A DNA stretch of 64,000 nt, from NCBI RefSeq assembly GCF_020616335.1, contig NZ_CP085051.1, forward strand, positions 1,178,001 through 1,242,000, in the 5' to 3' direction. Position numbers and translations under genes: made by a program. The notes under the pieces were generated by a model that worked only from the letters and a program-made list of their open reading frames with translations, was not told where the DNA came from and searched no databases. The stretch comes from Corynebacterium uberis. GTDB taxonomy: Bacteria > Actinomycetota > Actinomycetes > Mycobacteriales > Mycobacteriaceae. The stretch's first letter is position 1. Each line of letters begins with the position of its first letter. This document shows positions 52,016-60,723 of this stretch, piece by piece.

Positions 52016-52714
52016 TTACTTTTCGTCCTTGTCAAAGCGCACCCGCAGATTCAGCGCGCCGTCATCGGCAATAGAGGCGGCGACGAATTCCGGGGTCTTT
52101 ACCCCGTAGTCCGAGCGTTTGAGGGGAACGTCTCCCCCGATGATGACGTGCTCGCCATCGCGCAGCACCTCGAGGGTGGCGGTGACGTCGTGGGTGTGGC
52201 CGTGGATGGTCAGGCGCCCCGGAACGGAGACCTCGCCGATGGTGCCATCGCTGGGCAGCCCCCGGATGTCCACCGGCTTGACCACCTCAAAGGTGGCTGT
52301 GGGGTAGACATCGGTTTCCAGAATCTTGGTTGCAGCGTTGATATCGCGGCGCTCATTGTCAGACGACAGGTCGGTGAGATCGACCTCGATTTTCGCCCCC
52401 GTGATCGCGGCGTGCTCGATGGTGACATGCCCATCGACGCTCGTCGTCGACCCAGAGGTGGTCCGCCGGTCACCCGGAAGGACCTCGTCGAAGGTGTAGC
52501 CCACGGAGGTGGCGTTGGCCCCAGGCTTGTGGGAGACCACCCAGGTGCCGTCGACGTCGGTCGCAGCCGGCTTGGCGTGCTGGGCGTCGATACCATCGGT
52601 GGGCACGCCGGGCCCTGACATCGCGGAGATGATCATGGGCACCACGGCCACGGCGGCCAAAAGAATGATCGCCGTGACAAAAATGCTGACGATGAGTGTG
52701 CGATGACGCTGCAT
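52016..52714 (-). CDS. YceI-family protein, membrane-anchored
   Basis: A 232-aa protein with an N-terminal membrane helix (about residues 8-30, IVSIFVTAIILLAAVAVV) and an extracytoplasmic YceI lipocalin-like domain. Family blocks are DGTWVVSHKPGANATSVGYTF, ATKILETDVYPTATFEV and GRLTIHGHTHDVTATLEV. YceI proteins bind isoprenoid-type molecules such as polyprenols or quinones; the partner here is unknown. It is followed by a 54-aa membrane protein and preceded by a zinc-ribbon gene, all in one direction. Confidence 0.9.
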   Translation of the reverse strand: MQRHRTLIVSIFVTAIILLAAVAVVPMIISAMSGPGVPTDGIDAQHAKPAATDVDGTWVVSHKPGANATSVGYTFDEVLPGDRRTTSGSTTSVDGHVTIEHAAITGAKIEVDLTDLSSDNERRDINAATKILETDVYPTATFEVVKPVDIRGLPSDGTIGEVSVPGRLTIHGHTHDVTATLEVLRDGEHVIIGGDVPLKRSDYGVKTPEFVAASIADDGALNLRVRFDKDEK

Positions 52715-52720
52715 AAACGG

Positions 52721-53080
52721 TTACCTCAGTTTCTCTATCTTGCGGGCCATGACCACCAGCTCAGTGCAGAGTTGATCAACCTCGCTGCTCTCCGCACCTT
52801 CCCGCACCGCGGTGGCCACATCCTCGGCCGCGCAGCGAACCTGGAATAGCGAATCCTGCAGGTTGGATAGCTGCCGAGCACTCAGCACCACGGCATCTTT
52901 GTCCTCCCGGGGAGTCCGGGTGGCCTGGCGATGCTCAAAGGCGCGTTGCCGGCATGAGGCGCAACAATACTTGCGCCGCCGACCTTTGCGATGAACCTCG
53001 GTGATAGGACGGCCGCACCACTGGCACGTAGCCGGTGCAGCGGAAGATGAAGAGGAAGCGGCGGTGGGCACGCAGGCCAT
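52721..53080 (-). CDS. Zinc-ribbon protein of unknown function
   Basis: A 119-aa protein. The N-terminal part has a four-Cys zinc-binding motif CQWCGRPI...RRKYCCASCRQRAFEHR, like those in small DNA- or RNA-binding proteins, and the C-terminal half is helical (LSNLQDSLFQVRCAAEDVAT). ATG 53080 is preferred over GTG 53104; the longer form adds eight residues. It is divergent to rbpA with 226 bp between, and co-directional with yceI. Function is not known; a role near RNA polymerase cannot be claimed from position alone. Confidence 0.7.
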   Translation of the reverse strand: MACVPTAASSSSSAAPATCQWCGRPITEVHRKGRRRKYCCASCRQRAFEHRQATRTPREDKDAVVLSARQLSNLQDSLFQVRCAAEDVATAVREGAESSEVDQLCTELVVMARKIEKLR

Positions 53081-53125
53081 TCTAGGCCACCAGGGTCCGA
53101 CCACCTTATCTACTACCCCATCCGG

Positions 53126-53156
53126 GGAACAAACAGGATGGTGGATTCGTTATACT
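53126..53156 (+). promoter_or_regulatory. SigH-type and sigma-A-type promoter elements of rbpA
   Basis: GGAAC (53126-53130), 18 bases, GTTAT (53149-53153) fits the SigH/SigR-type GGAAT-N18-GTT consensus; TATACT (53151-53156) overlapping it is also a good sigma-A -10. The leader to rbpA is about 145 bases. Confidence 0.6.
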
Positions 53157-53306
53157 CTTACGGCTGGACTATCTGCCCACCTCAGACACGTGTTGTGCGT
53201 GTGCGCCGGGTTCCTCGCGGACTCTGACGCTACATCCGCACCCCGCGCGCGCTGGGCAGAACCCACCAAGACCTGCTCCAACATACACAGAAGGGCTGAT
53301 GCGTTC

Positions 53307-53705
53307 ATGGCAGATCGCGTTCTCCGGGGAAGTCGCATGGGGGCGGTCAGCTACGAGACTGACCGCGACCATGATCTGGCACCGCGCCAGGTGGTGAAAT
53401 ACCGCACCGAATCCGGTGAAATCTTCGACGTTCCCTTCGCCGACGACGCCGAGATTCCGGGCACCTGGCCGTGCAAGAACGGCCAGGAGGGCACGCTGGT
53501 TGAAGGCGAAGGGGTGGAGTCCAAGGCAGCTAAGCCGCCGCGCACCCACTGGGACATGCTGCGCGAAAGGCGCTCGATCGAGGAGCTTGACGAGCTCCTG
53601 GAGGAGCGCATAGAGGCGCTGCGCAAGCGGCGCAGGAATGCCGCCCGCCTGCTCAAGCAGCAAAAGGAAGAAGAGGAAGCCGCCAAGAAGGCCGCGGAAT
53701 CTTAA
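53307..53705 (+). CDS. rbpA: RNA polymerase-binding protein RbpA
   Basis: A 132-aa actinobacterial transcription factor that stabilises open complexes and the sigma-A or stress sigma holoenzymes. Blocks: MADRVLRGSRMGAVSYETDR at the N-terminus (the tail that enters the holoenzyme), the RbpA core KYRTESGEIFDVPFADDAEIP with the Zn-type TWPCKNGQEG (reduced Cys set) and the sigma-interacting helix RTHWDMLRERRSIEELDELL. The basic/acidic C-terminus RRNAARLLKQQKEEEEAAKK is longer than in mycobacteria. ATG 53307 has AGAAGGG upstream; an out-of-frame ATG lies eight bases before. Confidence 0.95.
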   Translation: MADRVLRGSRMGAVSYETDRDHDLAPRQVVKYRTESGEIFDVPFADDAEIPGTWPCKNGQEGTLVEGEGVESKAAKPPRTHWDMLRERRSIEELDELLEERIEALRKRRRNAARLLKQQKEEEEAAKKAAES

Positions 53706-53728
53706 AAAGAACACGCGCCAAAGCCAAT

Positions 53729-53799
53729 AAAGCCCTGGTGCCGTCAAAAGTGGTAGGGACTCCCCCGCTCCCCCACCGAAAACGGCAACCAGGGCTTTT
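53729..53799 (+). terminator. Terminator after rbpA
   Basis: AAGCCCTGGT (53730-53739) pairs with ACCAGGGCTT (53788-53797), with an inner GCCGT/ACGGC arm, followed by TTTGT. The long loop contains a pyrimidine-rich stretch. It also separates rbpA from the convergent ppm1. Confidence 0.7.
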
Positions 53800-53912
53800 G
53801 TGCTCCCTACAGGGGTGTTCGCTGCTCCTTCCGAGGCGGCCTTAGCCGCCACCGGAAGAAGCCCTCGCGCCCGCCCACGTCGATCCCTCGCACTCGCCGT
53901 GCGGGCGACGCG

Positions 53913-54713
53913 CTAGAGGTGGCGCTTGCGGAAGCGGGCAGCCTCGTGGGAGATCTGCCGCGCGGACTCCTTGGCCAGGTTGGCCACCTGCTCGCCCCGG
54001 TGGGCGATCCCCCACCGCGTGACCACAACCAGCGAATCCTTGACAAAACTGCCGTCGAGCTTGGATTCTCCGATCTCCCGCTCGGTGAAGGTGATGGGGA
54101 CCTCGCGGACGTCCCAGCCGGCCTCGACGGCGCGACGGGCCAAATCCACCTGGAAGATGTAGCCGGCGTTGGACAGCTCGTTTAAGTCCAGGGATTCCAG
54201 AAGCTCGCGGCGGTACGCGCGGTATCCGGCGGTCATATCAGACAGCCCGGCGCCCAGGGCAAGGGAGATGTACACGTTGCCCAGCTTGGACAGCAGCCAG
54301 CGCTTCTTGGGCCAGTTGACCACCTTGCCGCCGGGAATATAGCGCGACCCGATGACCAGGTCTGCCCCGGCGTCGACCTCTTCCAGCAGCAGGTGAAGTT
54401 GCTCGGGGGCGTGGGAGCCATCGGCGTCCATTTCGCACAGCACCGTGTAGCCGGCCTCAAGGCCCCACTCGAAGCCGGCGATGTAGGCGCCGCACAGTCC
54501 GCCCTTTCCTTGGCGGTGCAGGACGTGCAGGTGCTGGTCCGCGGCGGCCATCTCATCGGCGTGGTCGCCGGTGCCGTCGGGGCTGTTGTCATCGACGATG
54601 AGGATGTCAACGTCCGGTGTTGCCTTGCGCACCCGCCCGACGATGAGCGGAAGGTTCTCCCTTTCGTTATAGGTAGGGATGATGACGAGGGTCTTGTCGC
54701 TGGGCTGGGACAC
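53913..54713 (-). CDS. ppm1: Polyprenol monophosphomannose synthase
   Basis: A 266-aa GT2 glycosyltransferase that transfers mannose from GDP-mannose to polyprenyl phosphate. Motifs: [16 protein letters not shown] at the start, [25 protein letters not shown] (metal-binding DxD type), and [16 protein letters not shown]; no membrane helices at the C-terminus, as in actinobacterial single-domain Ppm1. The product is the mannose donor for lipoglycans (LM/LAM) and protein O-mannosylation. It follows lnt (68 bp), the known partner in corynebacteria. TTTCCTTTATATGGGC-type spacing hints at its own start site. Confidence 0.93.
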   Translation of the reverse strand: MSQPSDKTLVIIPTYNERENLPLIVGRVRKATPDVDILIVDDNSPDGTGDHADEMAAADQHLHVLHRQGKGGLCGAYIAGFEWGLEAGYTVLCEMDADGSHAPEQLHLLLEEVDAGADLVIGSRYIPGGKVVNWPKKRWLLSKLGNVYISLALGAGLSDMTAGYRAYRRELLESLDLNELSNAGYIFQVDLARRAVEAGWDVREVPITFTEREIGESKLDGSFVKDSLVVVTRWGIAHRGEQVANLAKESARQISHEAARFRKRHL

Positions 54714-54780
54714 GCGAAGCTCCTTTATATGGGCCCGCGCCCTCGAAAGGACAAGAGCAAAGGCCCCTTATTCATGGCTA

Positions 54781-56337
54781 CTAGTCATCGCTGCCAGGGC
54801 GATCACCGCGGTGGCGTACCCACGCCACACCTACGGCGAAAACTCCGGCCGACGCCCCAATGATAGTCAGTGCCATTGTGACCCAGAAACCATACCTGGC
54901 AGCAGGGGTGATCGTCTGGCGCAGCGGCAGCGAAGAAACCAGCACTCCCGGCTCAAAAATCCCAGTTTGGGAGGTCACGGTGCCGTCGGGTTCCACGATG
55001 GCAGACACGCCCGACGTCGCGGCCACCACCACCGCTCGGTCGAGTTCGATGGCGCGCATCCGGCTCATGGCCAGCTGTTGGTAGGTCATGTCCGTGTGGC
55101 CAAAGGTGGCGTTGTTGGTGGGGGTGGCCAGGATCTGCGCCCCGTGGGTGACCGCGTCCCGGTAGGCGGCGTCAAAGGCCACCTCGTAGCAGGTTGCCAC
55201 GCCCACGGGGATGCCCCGCATATGCACCACGCCATCGCCCTGTCCCGGCTGGTAGTCGCCCGCAAGATCAACCAGCGAGGTCACGTGGCGCAGCAGATCG
55301 CGGTAGGGCATCGTCTCGCCGAAGGGCTGGAGGTACTTCTTGTTGTGGCGCTCTCCGGGTCCGGTGTCCGGATCGAAGACGAGCATGGTGTTGCGCGGGC
55401 CGACTTCGTCGCGCGTAATCGTGCCCACAAGTACCGGTGCGCCAACGTGGGCCACCGCGGCGTCGACAAGCCGGCGGGCCGCAACGGAGGACAGCGGGTT
55501 GACATCAGCGGCGTTTTCCGGCCATATCACCAGGTCAACGGGCTGTGAGATATCCTGGGTGACCTCCGAATGATTGCGCAGGACCGCAAAACGCTGCGCA
55601 TTAAAATCAAGCCCCAGCCGCGGCACATTGCCCTGCACCGCCGCCGCCGTCACCATCGGCTCCCCAGCCCGCGGCCCGCTCACCGGCCACCCGCCAACTA
55701 GCGCCACCGCCGCCACGCAGGTGCTTATCGACGCCCCCCGCCACGGCCACCGCCGCCCCGCGCACTCCCGCAGCATCATCCACACCGCAGCCCCAGCCAC
55801 GGCCACCGCCGCAGACACTGCAATGGGCCCACCCAGTCGAGTCAGCCCCGCCAAGGGGCCACCAACTTGCCCCCAGGCCAAACGCACCCAGGAAAAGCCG
55901 CCGAAGGGCCAGGATGAACGCGCCTGTTCCACCGCCACCAGCCAGAACGGAAAGGCCAGCCACCCCCACCGCAGACGCAACAACGCCGCCCCGCCAGCAC
56001 CCGTGGCCAGACCGTAGAGCGACAACACCACGCATAAGGCGATATACGGCAGCGCACCAACAAAATGCCCGATCCAGGGCAGCGTGAGCGCGCACAGCAC
56101 CGCGGAGTGCACAAAGCCCAAACCGGCCCCTCCCCACAGGCCTAGCGGGGCCGACCACCGAGCCGGCCACGGGGCCAGCGCCACGCACAGCAGGAATACC
56201 CCGAGGATGCCCCCAACCCACAGCCCTACCGGTTCATAGGAGGCATAGACCGCAGCCCCGCCCAGGGCCGCGACCGCGCCGCGCGCGAGCGCACACGCGC
56301 AGCCTCGGCGGGACCACCTGCGCCGCGTGCCGCTCAC
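54781..56337 (-). CDS. lnt: Apolipoprotein N-acyltransferase
   Basis: A 518-aa Lnt (Ppm2-type in corynebacteria). The first about 200 residues form six or seven helices, the next 260 a nitrilase-like domain with the catalytic triad: Glu in LVIWPENAADV, Lys in HNKKYLQPFGE and Cys in GVATCYEVAFD, and a final helix. It adds the third acyl chain to lipoproteins and in mycobacteria also helps Ppm1. ATG... at 56337 overlaps fxsA's stop by four bases. One exact copy of the dispersed motif (55723-55738) codes for GASIS. Start could be internal, since the N-terminus is Arg-rich. Confidence 0.93.
   Translation of the reverse strand: MSGTRRRWSRRGCACALARGAVAALGGAAVYASYEPVGLWVGGILGVFLLCVALAPWPARWSAPLGLWGGAGLGFVHSAVLCALTLPWIGHFVGALPYIALCVVLSLYGLATGAGGAALLRLRWGWLAFPFWLVAVEQARSSWPFGGFSWVRLAWGQVGGPLAGLTRLGGPIAVSAAVAVAGAAVWMMLRECAGRRWPWRGASISTCVAAVALVGGWPVSGPRAGEPMVTAAAVQGNVPRLGLDFNAQRFAVLRNHSEVTQDISQPVDLVIWPENAADVNPLSSVAARRLVDAAVAHVGAPVLVGTITRDEVGPRNTMLVFDPDTGPGERHNKKYLQPFGETMPYRDLLRHVTSLVDLAGDYQPGQGDGVVHMRGIPVGVATCYEVAFDAAYRDAVTHGAQILATPTNNATFGHTDMTYQQLAMSRMRAIELDRAVVVAATSGVSAIVEPDGTVTSQTGIFEPGVLVSSLPLRQTITPAARYGFWVTMALTIIGASAGVFAVGVAWVRHRGDRPGSDD
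55723..55738 (-). repeat. dispersed 16-bp motif, exact copy 5
   Basis: GGGGGCGTCGATAAGC on the minus strand, in the sense direction of lnt and in the frame that encodes GASIS. Confidence 0.8.
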
Positions 56338-56879
56338 TCGCGCGGGGAGTCCGGGGTGCCAAAGTCCTCAGGGTCAACCTGAGAACTCCACCGAGAAATC
56401 TCTTCGGAATCTATGATCTCCCCCGACCCCGACCCCGCGGCCGTTCCGCCGGGGTGAGGGTGAGTGCCAAAGGAACCGTAACTCGCGCGGCGTCGATAAG
56501 CATCGGTGGCCTGGAAGCCCCGCAACCCAAAGTCCTCCACCTTGGCGCGCAACCGCCGTGCGGTCATCCGGCGCACCATCGCGCGGGTGGGCGGAATGAT
56601 CAGCACCAACCCCAACACCGAAGACACAAACCCAGGCGCAGCCACGCACAACGCACCCGCCGCCGTGAGGCCGTAATCACCCATCGCCTGAGTCGCGGGA
56701 ATAGAACGCTGCCTGACCTGCGTAGAGATCCGGCGCAGCTGCCAGGCGGCCACCCCCAACCCCACGAAAAACACCACGACCAAAGCCAGCAACGCCCATC
56801 CCGTGCCAATCATCGCCGCAACAGCGATGAAGGCAAGCAATTCAATGAGCACATAAGGGACTGCAATAAACAAAGGCAC
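56334..56879 (-). CDS. fxsA: FxsA-family membrane protein
   Basis: A 181-aa membrane protein with two or three N-terminal helices (FIAVPYVLIELLAFIAVAAMIGTGWALL, LCVAAPGFVSSVLGLVLIIPPTRAMV) and the FxsA-type block GDYGLTAAGALCVAAPGF. FxsA was named for suppressing F exclusion of phage T7 in E. coli; the function in actinobacteria is unknown. The C-terminal 60 residues are polar and probably cytoplasmic. It is the first gene of the fxsA-lnt-ppm1 group, as in other corynebacteria. A variant of the dispersed motif lies at 56486-56501. Confidence 0.9.
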   Translation of the reverse strand: MPLFIAVPYVLIELLAFIAVAAMIGTGWALLALVVVFFVGLGVAAWQLRRISTQVRQRSIPATQAMGDYGLTAAGALCVAAPGFVSSVLGLVLIIPPTRAMVRRMTARRLRAKVEDFGLRGFQATDAYRRRASYGSFGTHPHPGGTAAGSGSGEIIDSEEISRWSSQVDPEDFGTPDSPRE

Positions 56880-56904
56880 GGTGCCCTAGTTTAGGCGCTT
56901 CGCA

Positions 56905-58242
56905 TCAGCGAAGGCGATCCCACAGCCACTCCGCATCCGCAACAGCATGACGATAGTACGGCAAAAAGTGATTCAGACCGGTGCCGCCCGGGATGCGTAG
57001 CAACCCATTTTCGCGCCACTCCACCTGCGCCCCACCAGCACACCAGCGCTCCCGCAGCGCCCGCACCGCGGTGACTGGAATCACGTCATCATGCGTCGAG
57101 CCCCACAACACAACCGGCACCCGGGGGGCCCGCTTGCCCAACAGTCTGCGCTGACACTCGGCACGCAACGCCGGCCACTCACACAGCTCCTCAGACAGAC
57201 TCCGGCCAGAACGCGTCCACTCCCGCGTATCAAGATTGCGCACCACCTGAGACGCACCCACCATGCACGTGCCCACCAAGCGGGCCATCTCCCGGACCCC
57301 GCGGGCGCTCAACAAAGAAAACACCTCTGTCCGCAACTGCGCAGACGTGACCGCAAGCCCAGCCGTGGCATAGCCAATCACCCCAGACCACAGGCTGCCC
57401 TCCACGTGGTCAAGCACCGCAGCGACATCAGCCGGGGGCGCTCCCACCACAGCGCCTGCCACCTCCACCGGCGACTCCCCCGCCGCATGCCTTTCCAACG
57501 CCGCAGCAACACACCCACCCCCCTGCGAAAAGCCCCATAGGCCCACCGGTGCGCACGCAGAAATCAGACCCAATTGCCGCGCCGCAGTCACCGCGTCGAC
57601 CAACGACCGCGCCGCCGCATCATGATCGCAATAGAACTGAATATCCAATTCCGGATCGCGCGGATAGTCGATGAACACCACATCCAATCCGCGGGCGAGA
57701 AAATAATTAATCACCGGCTGCTCATAGGCGGCAATAAGGTCAAAAGGCCGGGCAAAAACGTGCACCCCAACCTCGCACGACCACGACGGATTGCAATGCG
57801 CCGCCACCCCCTGAGTCGACGGCGCAAAAGCAACAACACCGTGCCCGGCATTCGGCGCATGGGACACTAATACCGCGCCCGTGGTGGTAATTAGGCGATC
57901 GCGCGAATCTGTGGCCACGTACTCAATCCGCGTTGCGCTCGCCGGGACCTGCGGCCACCGCAGCCCCACCGGGGCCAACGGCTGCACCCGCAACGGGGTC
58001 CCCGGGACAAGCCCCTCAGCGCGGCGCGCATCCACAAACTCAATCTCGCGGCGCAACTGCGCATCCTCTTGCCCCAGGTCGCCGCCCCCAACCCCCGGGC
58101 TGCGGGTAGGTACCGCCCGGCGACGCACCAGGCGCAGGGCCCCTCGAGTGGCCACGTCCACGCCGAACGCAGCCACCACCCGAGCCGCCGTCGCCCACGA
58201 ACCGGCCGTCAACGTCACCTCAGAGCCCGGCTGCATCATACG
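56905..58242 (-). CDS. LIP-family (secretory lipase type) alpha/beta hydrolase
   Basis: A 445-aa hydrolase of the LIP lipase family. The nucleophile is in LWGFSQGGGCVAA (GxSxG), the Asp is in LWGSTHDDVIP and the His in GTGLNHFLPY. The oxyanion side has VVAFAPSTQGVAAHC. ATG-ATG at 58242/58239 with TAGGAT upstream is preferred to the frame start 58344, which would overlap the SDR gene by 81 bp; with this start there is no signal peptide, so it may stay in the cytosol or attach by other means. Substrate is probably a lipid ester. It belongs to a transcript with the SDR gene. Confidence 0.8.
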   Translation of the reverse strand, partial: RMMQPGSEVTLTAGSWATAARVVAAFGVDVATRGALRLVRRRAVPTRSPGVGGGDLGQEDAQLRREIEFVDARRAEGLVPGTPLRVQPLAPVGLRWPQVPASATRIEYVATDSRDRLITTTGAVLVSHAPNAGHGVVAFAPSTQGVAAHCNPSWSCEVGVHVFARPFDLIAAYEQPVINYFLARGLDVVFIDYPRDPELDIQFYCDHDAAARSLVDAVTAARQLGLISACAPVGLWGFSQGGGCVAAALERHAAGESPVEVAGAVVGAPPADVAAVLDHVEGSLWSGVIGYATAGLAVTSAQLRTEVFSLLSARGVREMARLVGTCMVGASQVVRNLDTREWTRSGRSLSEELCEWPALRAECQRRLLGKRAPRVPVVLWGSTHDDVIPVTAVRALRERWCAGGAQVEWRENGLLRIPGGTGLNHFLPYYRHAVADAEWLWDRLR

Positions 58243-58262
58243 ACCAATCCTAGCCACGGGCG

Positions 58263-59036
58263 CTAACGCGGCATTCTCCGCCATAAAAAGCGCGGCACAA
58301 GCCGCATGACCCAGGCGAGAATGCGCAATCGGCGCGGAATCCACACCGTTGCAGAATCCGACCCGCGGGTGACTACCGCGTCCACCGCATCAGCGACGTC
58401 GCCCGCCGCAACGGACAGGGGTGCCGGATCCATTCCAGCGGTCATTCGCCCACGCACAAACCCCGGCCGAGCGGTAATAATGCGCACGCCAGTTCCGTAA
58501 CAGCGATCCGATAACCCCTGGCAAAAGGCATCCAAACCCGCCTTCGTGGAGCCATACACGTAGTTGGCTCGGCGAGCCCGCCACCCCGCGATGGAAGAAA
58601 AGGCCACCACCACCCGGGGAGACTGCACCGAAGGGGTGCCCAGCTGTTCAACCACGGTAGTCAACGCCGCCACCTGCGCGGCATAGTCAACGGTGGCGAT
58701 CTCCCAGGCATGATGCTCGTCGCGCTGCGCGCGCTCCTGATCGCCGAGGATGCCAAATGCAACAACGGCAATGGCGGGGATGCCCATGCCGGAGCGCATC
58801 TGTTCAAGTACCGCCCGCGTGGCGCCGGGGTCGGCGGCCTCAAAACTGGTGACAGCCACCTGGGTAGCGCCCGCCGCGCGCAGTCGCTCGGCCACCGGCT
58901 CCAGTGCCTCCGGGCGGCGCGCCGCCAGCATCACCGGCCGGCCTGCAGCCAGCCGATACGCGAGCTCCGAGCCGATCTCGCTGGTGGCGCCCAGGACCAA
59001 TAGTGGCCCCGGGCCCACACCGGTGGCGTGCGCCAC
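58263..59036 (-). CDS. Short-chain dehydrogenase/reductase (DprE2-like)
   Basis: A 257-aa SDR. The cofactor loop is LVLGATSEIGSELAYRLA, with Arg-Arg after strand 2 (LAARRPEAL), which favours NADPH, and the active site YVYGSTKAGLD (Tyr-x-x-x-Lys) with Ser in AFSSIAGW. The C-terminal basic amphipathic end (ILAWVMRLVPRFLWRRMPR) is like that of DprE2, the arabinose-forming reductase, but the DprE1 partner is not here, so the specific reaction is open. It begins right after the PepQ-like gene stop (59037) and is followed by the lipase. Confidence 0.85.
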   Translation of the reverse strand: MAHATGVGPGPLLVLGATSEIGSELAYRLAAGRPVMLAARRPEALEPVAERLRAAGATQVAVTSFEAADPGATRAVLEQMRSGMGIPAIAVVAFGILGDQERAQRDEHHAWEIATVDYAAQVAALTTVVEQLGTPSVQSPRVVVAFSSIAGWRARRANYVYGSTKAGLDAFCQGLSDRCYGTGVRIITARPGFVRGRMTAGMDPAPLSVAAGDVADAVDAVVTRGSDSATVWIPRRLRILAWVMRLVPRFLWRRMPR

Positions 59037-60176
59037 CTAGCTCAGCTCCCTGGTGTTGGTGTTGAGCTGCTCGCAGCCCTGCGCGGTAACCACCACGATG
59101 TCTTCAATGCGAGCCCCGTACTGGCCGCGCAGGTAGATACCCGGCTCGATGGAAAACGCCATCCCCTCCTCTAACACCAGGTCATTGCCGGCCATGATGA
59201 AGGGCTCCTCATGGGTAGACAGGCCAATGCCGTGGCCAGTGCGGTGGAAGAAGGCATCGCCGAAACCAGCCTCCGCGATGGCATCGCGCGCCACGGCGTC
59301 GATCTGCTGGGCGGTCACTCCCGGGCGTACGGCCTTGACCGCGGCCGCCTGCGCCGAAAACAGCACGTCATACATGGCGCGCGCCTTCTCGTCGAGTGCG
59401 TCCGCATCGCCACCGACCACATAGGTGCGTGTGCAGTCGGAGTGGTAGCCCACCCCGTAGGTCCCTCCGATATCAACCACCACGAGCTCGCCGGGGTTGA
59501 GCGTGCGCTCGGAGAAAGAATGGTGCGGATTGGCGCCATTAGGCCCGGACCCCACGATGATGAAGTCCACGACGTCATGGTCAGCCAGGATGAGCTTTTC
59601 AATATCGGCGGCAACCTCCGCCTCAGTGCGCCCCGGGCGCAGCAGGCCAGGAACCTGCGCATGGACGGCGTCGATCGCCGCACCGGCGCGGCGCAGCTGC
59701 TCGACCTCGTCGGCGTCCTTGCGCATGAACAGTTCCTTGAGGGCGGTGGCCGCCAGAATCGTCTGGGGATCCCCCACCTGCGCCAAACGCTCCTGAATCC
59801 GCAGGACGTGATTGGTGGTCAAGGACTCCCCCAGCCCCACCTGGCCGGTGACCGTGCCGCCGGTGGCCAGGTGTGCCACGGCCAGCTGGTGGGCGTCATC
59901 CCCGTCCGCCCACCCGTGCACGTCAATGGGCAGATCCGGTACCGCGGATGCGGAGAGGTCTGCGATGTCCGTTTCCGGTGCGATGAGCAGTGCCCGGCCC
60001 TGTGCCGGCACGATCAGTGCCGTCAGGCGCTCATGAGACTCCAGCCAAGAGCCGGTCAGGTAGGCCAGCTCGGCTCCCGTTCCGATGATCAACCCGGCCA
60101 GGCCCTTGGCTTGGCACAGCTGGGCTGCGGTGTCCAGGCGGCGTGCGTAGACGTCGCTAGCAAACAATTCAGTCAT
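59037..60176 (-). CDS. M24-family Xaa-Pro peptidase (PepQ-like)
   Basis: A 379-aa metallopeptidase. N-terminal creatinase-like domain (residues 1-145) and C-terminal pita-bread fold with the five metal ligands: VVDIGGTYGVGYHSDCTRTY (two Asp), HRTGHGIGLSTHEEP (His), FSIEPGIY (Glu) and GARIEDIVV (Glu). It cleaves dipeptides or N-terminal residues before proline. ATG 60176 is preferred to 60185 because TACGAT (60184-60189) stands seven bases before it, so the mRNA would be leaderless. It heads the group pepQ-SDR-lipase. Confidence 0.9.
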   Translation of the reverse strand: MTELFASDVYARRLDTAAQLCQAKGLAGLIIGTGAELAYLTGSWLESHERLTALIVPAQGRALLIAPETDIADLSASAVPDLPIDVHGWADGDDAHQLAVAHLATGGTVTGQVGLGESLTTNHVLRIQERLAQVGDPQTILAATALKELFMRKDADEVEQLRRAGAAIDAVHAQVPGLLRPGRTEAEVAADIEKLILADHDVVDFIIVGSGPNGANPHHSFSERTLNPGELVVVDIGGTYGVGYHSDCTRTYVVGGDADALDEKARAMYDVLFSAQAAAVKAVRPGVTAQQIDAVARDAIAEAGFGDAFFHRTGHGIGLSTHEEPFIMAGNDLVLEEGMAFSIEPGIYLRGQYGARIEDIVVVTAQGCEQLNTNTRELS

Positions 60177-60183
60177 GAGCCCC

Positions 60184-60189
60184 ATCGTA
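60184..60189 (-). promoter_or_regulatory. -10 box giving a leaderless pepQ-like mRNA
   Basis: Minus-strand TACGAT, then seven bases (GGGGCTC) and ATG 60176. No Shine-Dalgarno for this start and no clear -35. Confidence 0.45.
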
Positions 60190-60203
60190 GGGCCGGGGTC
60201 TGC

Positions 60204-60704
60204 TTAGTGGAGTGAGCGGGTGTGGGCGGTGCCGTTACCGTCGTCGCTTAAGACCACGGTGGTGGTATCGCCGGACTCACACGTCACGGTGAGGGTGTGG
60301 TATCCATCGGCCGGGCCGGGGCCAATGTTCACCGGTGCAATGAGGTCCCCGATGAGCACGCCGGCGTCAGCCGCGGGGGTCAACTGGGTATGCGCGCCGA
60401 AGCTGGCCTGCGCCTCAGCGCGAGTGTCGGAGCCGCAGTCTGCCGTGACGGTCAGCACTGCGGAGGGCTTAAGTAACCCGGAAATACGGACGGTGACCGG
60501 GTGTTGCTCGGAGTGGGATTCCCCGGCTGCGGGCGTGTCGGCGGAGTCTGCGCATGCCCATGCCAGCCCGGTGGTGGCGGCGCCAACCACTGCCACGGCG
60601 CCGACTGCCAGGAGGAGGCTGCGGCGGCGGGGGCTGCGGGTGGTGCGCTGTGCAGGGGTGGTGGTCGAGGACTCGGATGGTTTCTGAGAGCCTTGAATAC
60701 TCAT
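60204..60704 (-). CDS. Exported protein of unknown function
   Basis: A 166-aa protein with a cytoplasmic polar start (SIQGSQKPSESSTTTPAQRT), a signal-anchor (about residues 28-50, LLLAVGAVAVVGAATTGLAW) and a mature part with three Cys residues (WACADS, TADCGSD, VTCESG). It is a beta-rich, low-complexity domain with no recognised family. The reading frame stops 19 bases before the pepQ-like gene's promoter. It lies directly downstream of helY in the same direction. Confidence 0.7.
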   Translation of the reverse strand: MSIQGSQKPSESSTTTPAQRTTRSPRRRSLLLAVGAVAVVGAATTGLAWACADSADTPAAGESHSEQHPVTVRISGLLKPSAVLTVTADCGSDTRAEAQASFGAHTQLTPAADAGVLIGDLIAPVNIGPGPADGYHTLTVTCESGDTTTVVLSDDGNGTAHTRSLH

Positions 60705-60723
60705 AGGCTAACCCTGCCACAGG

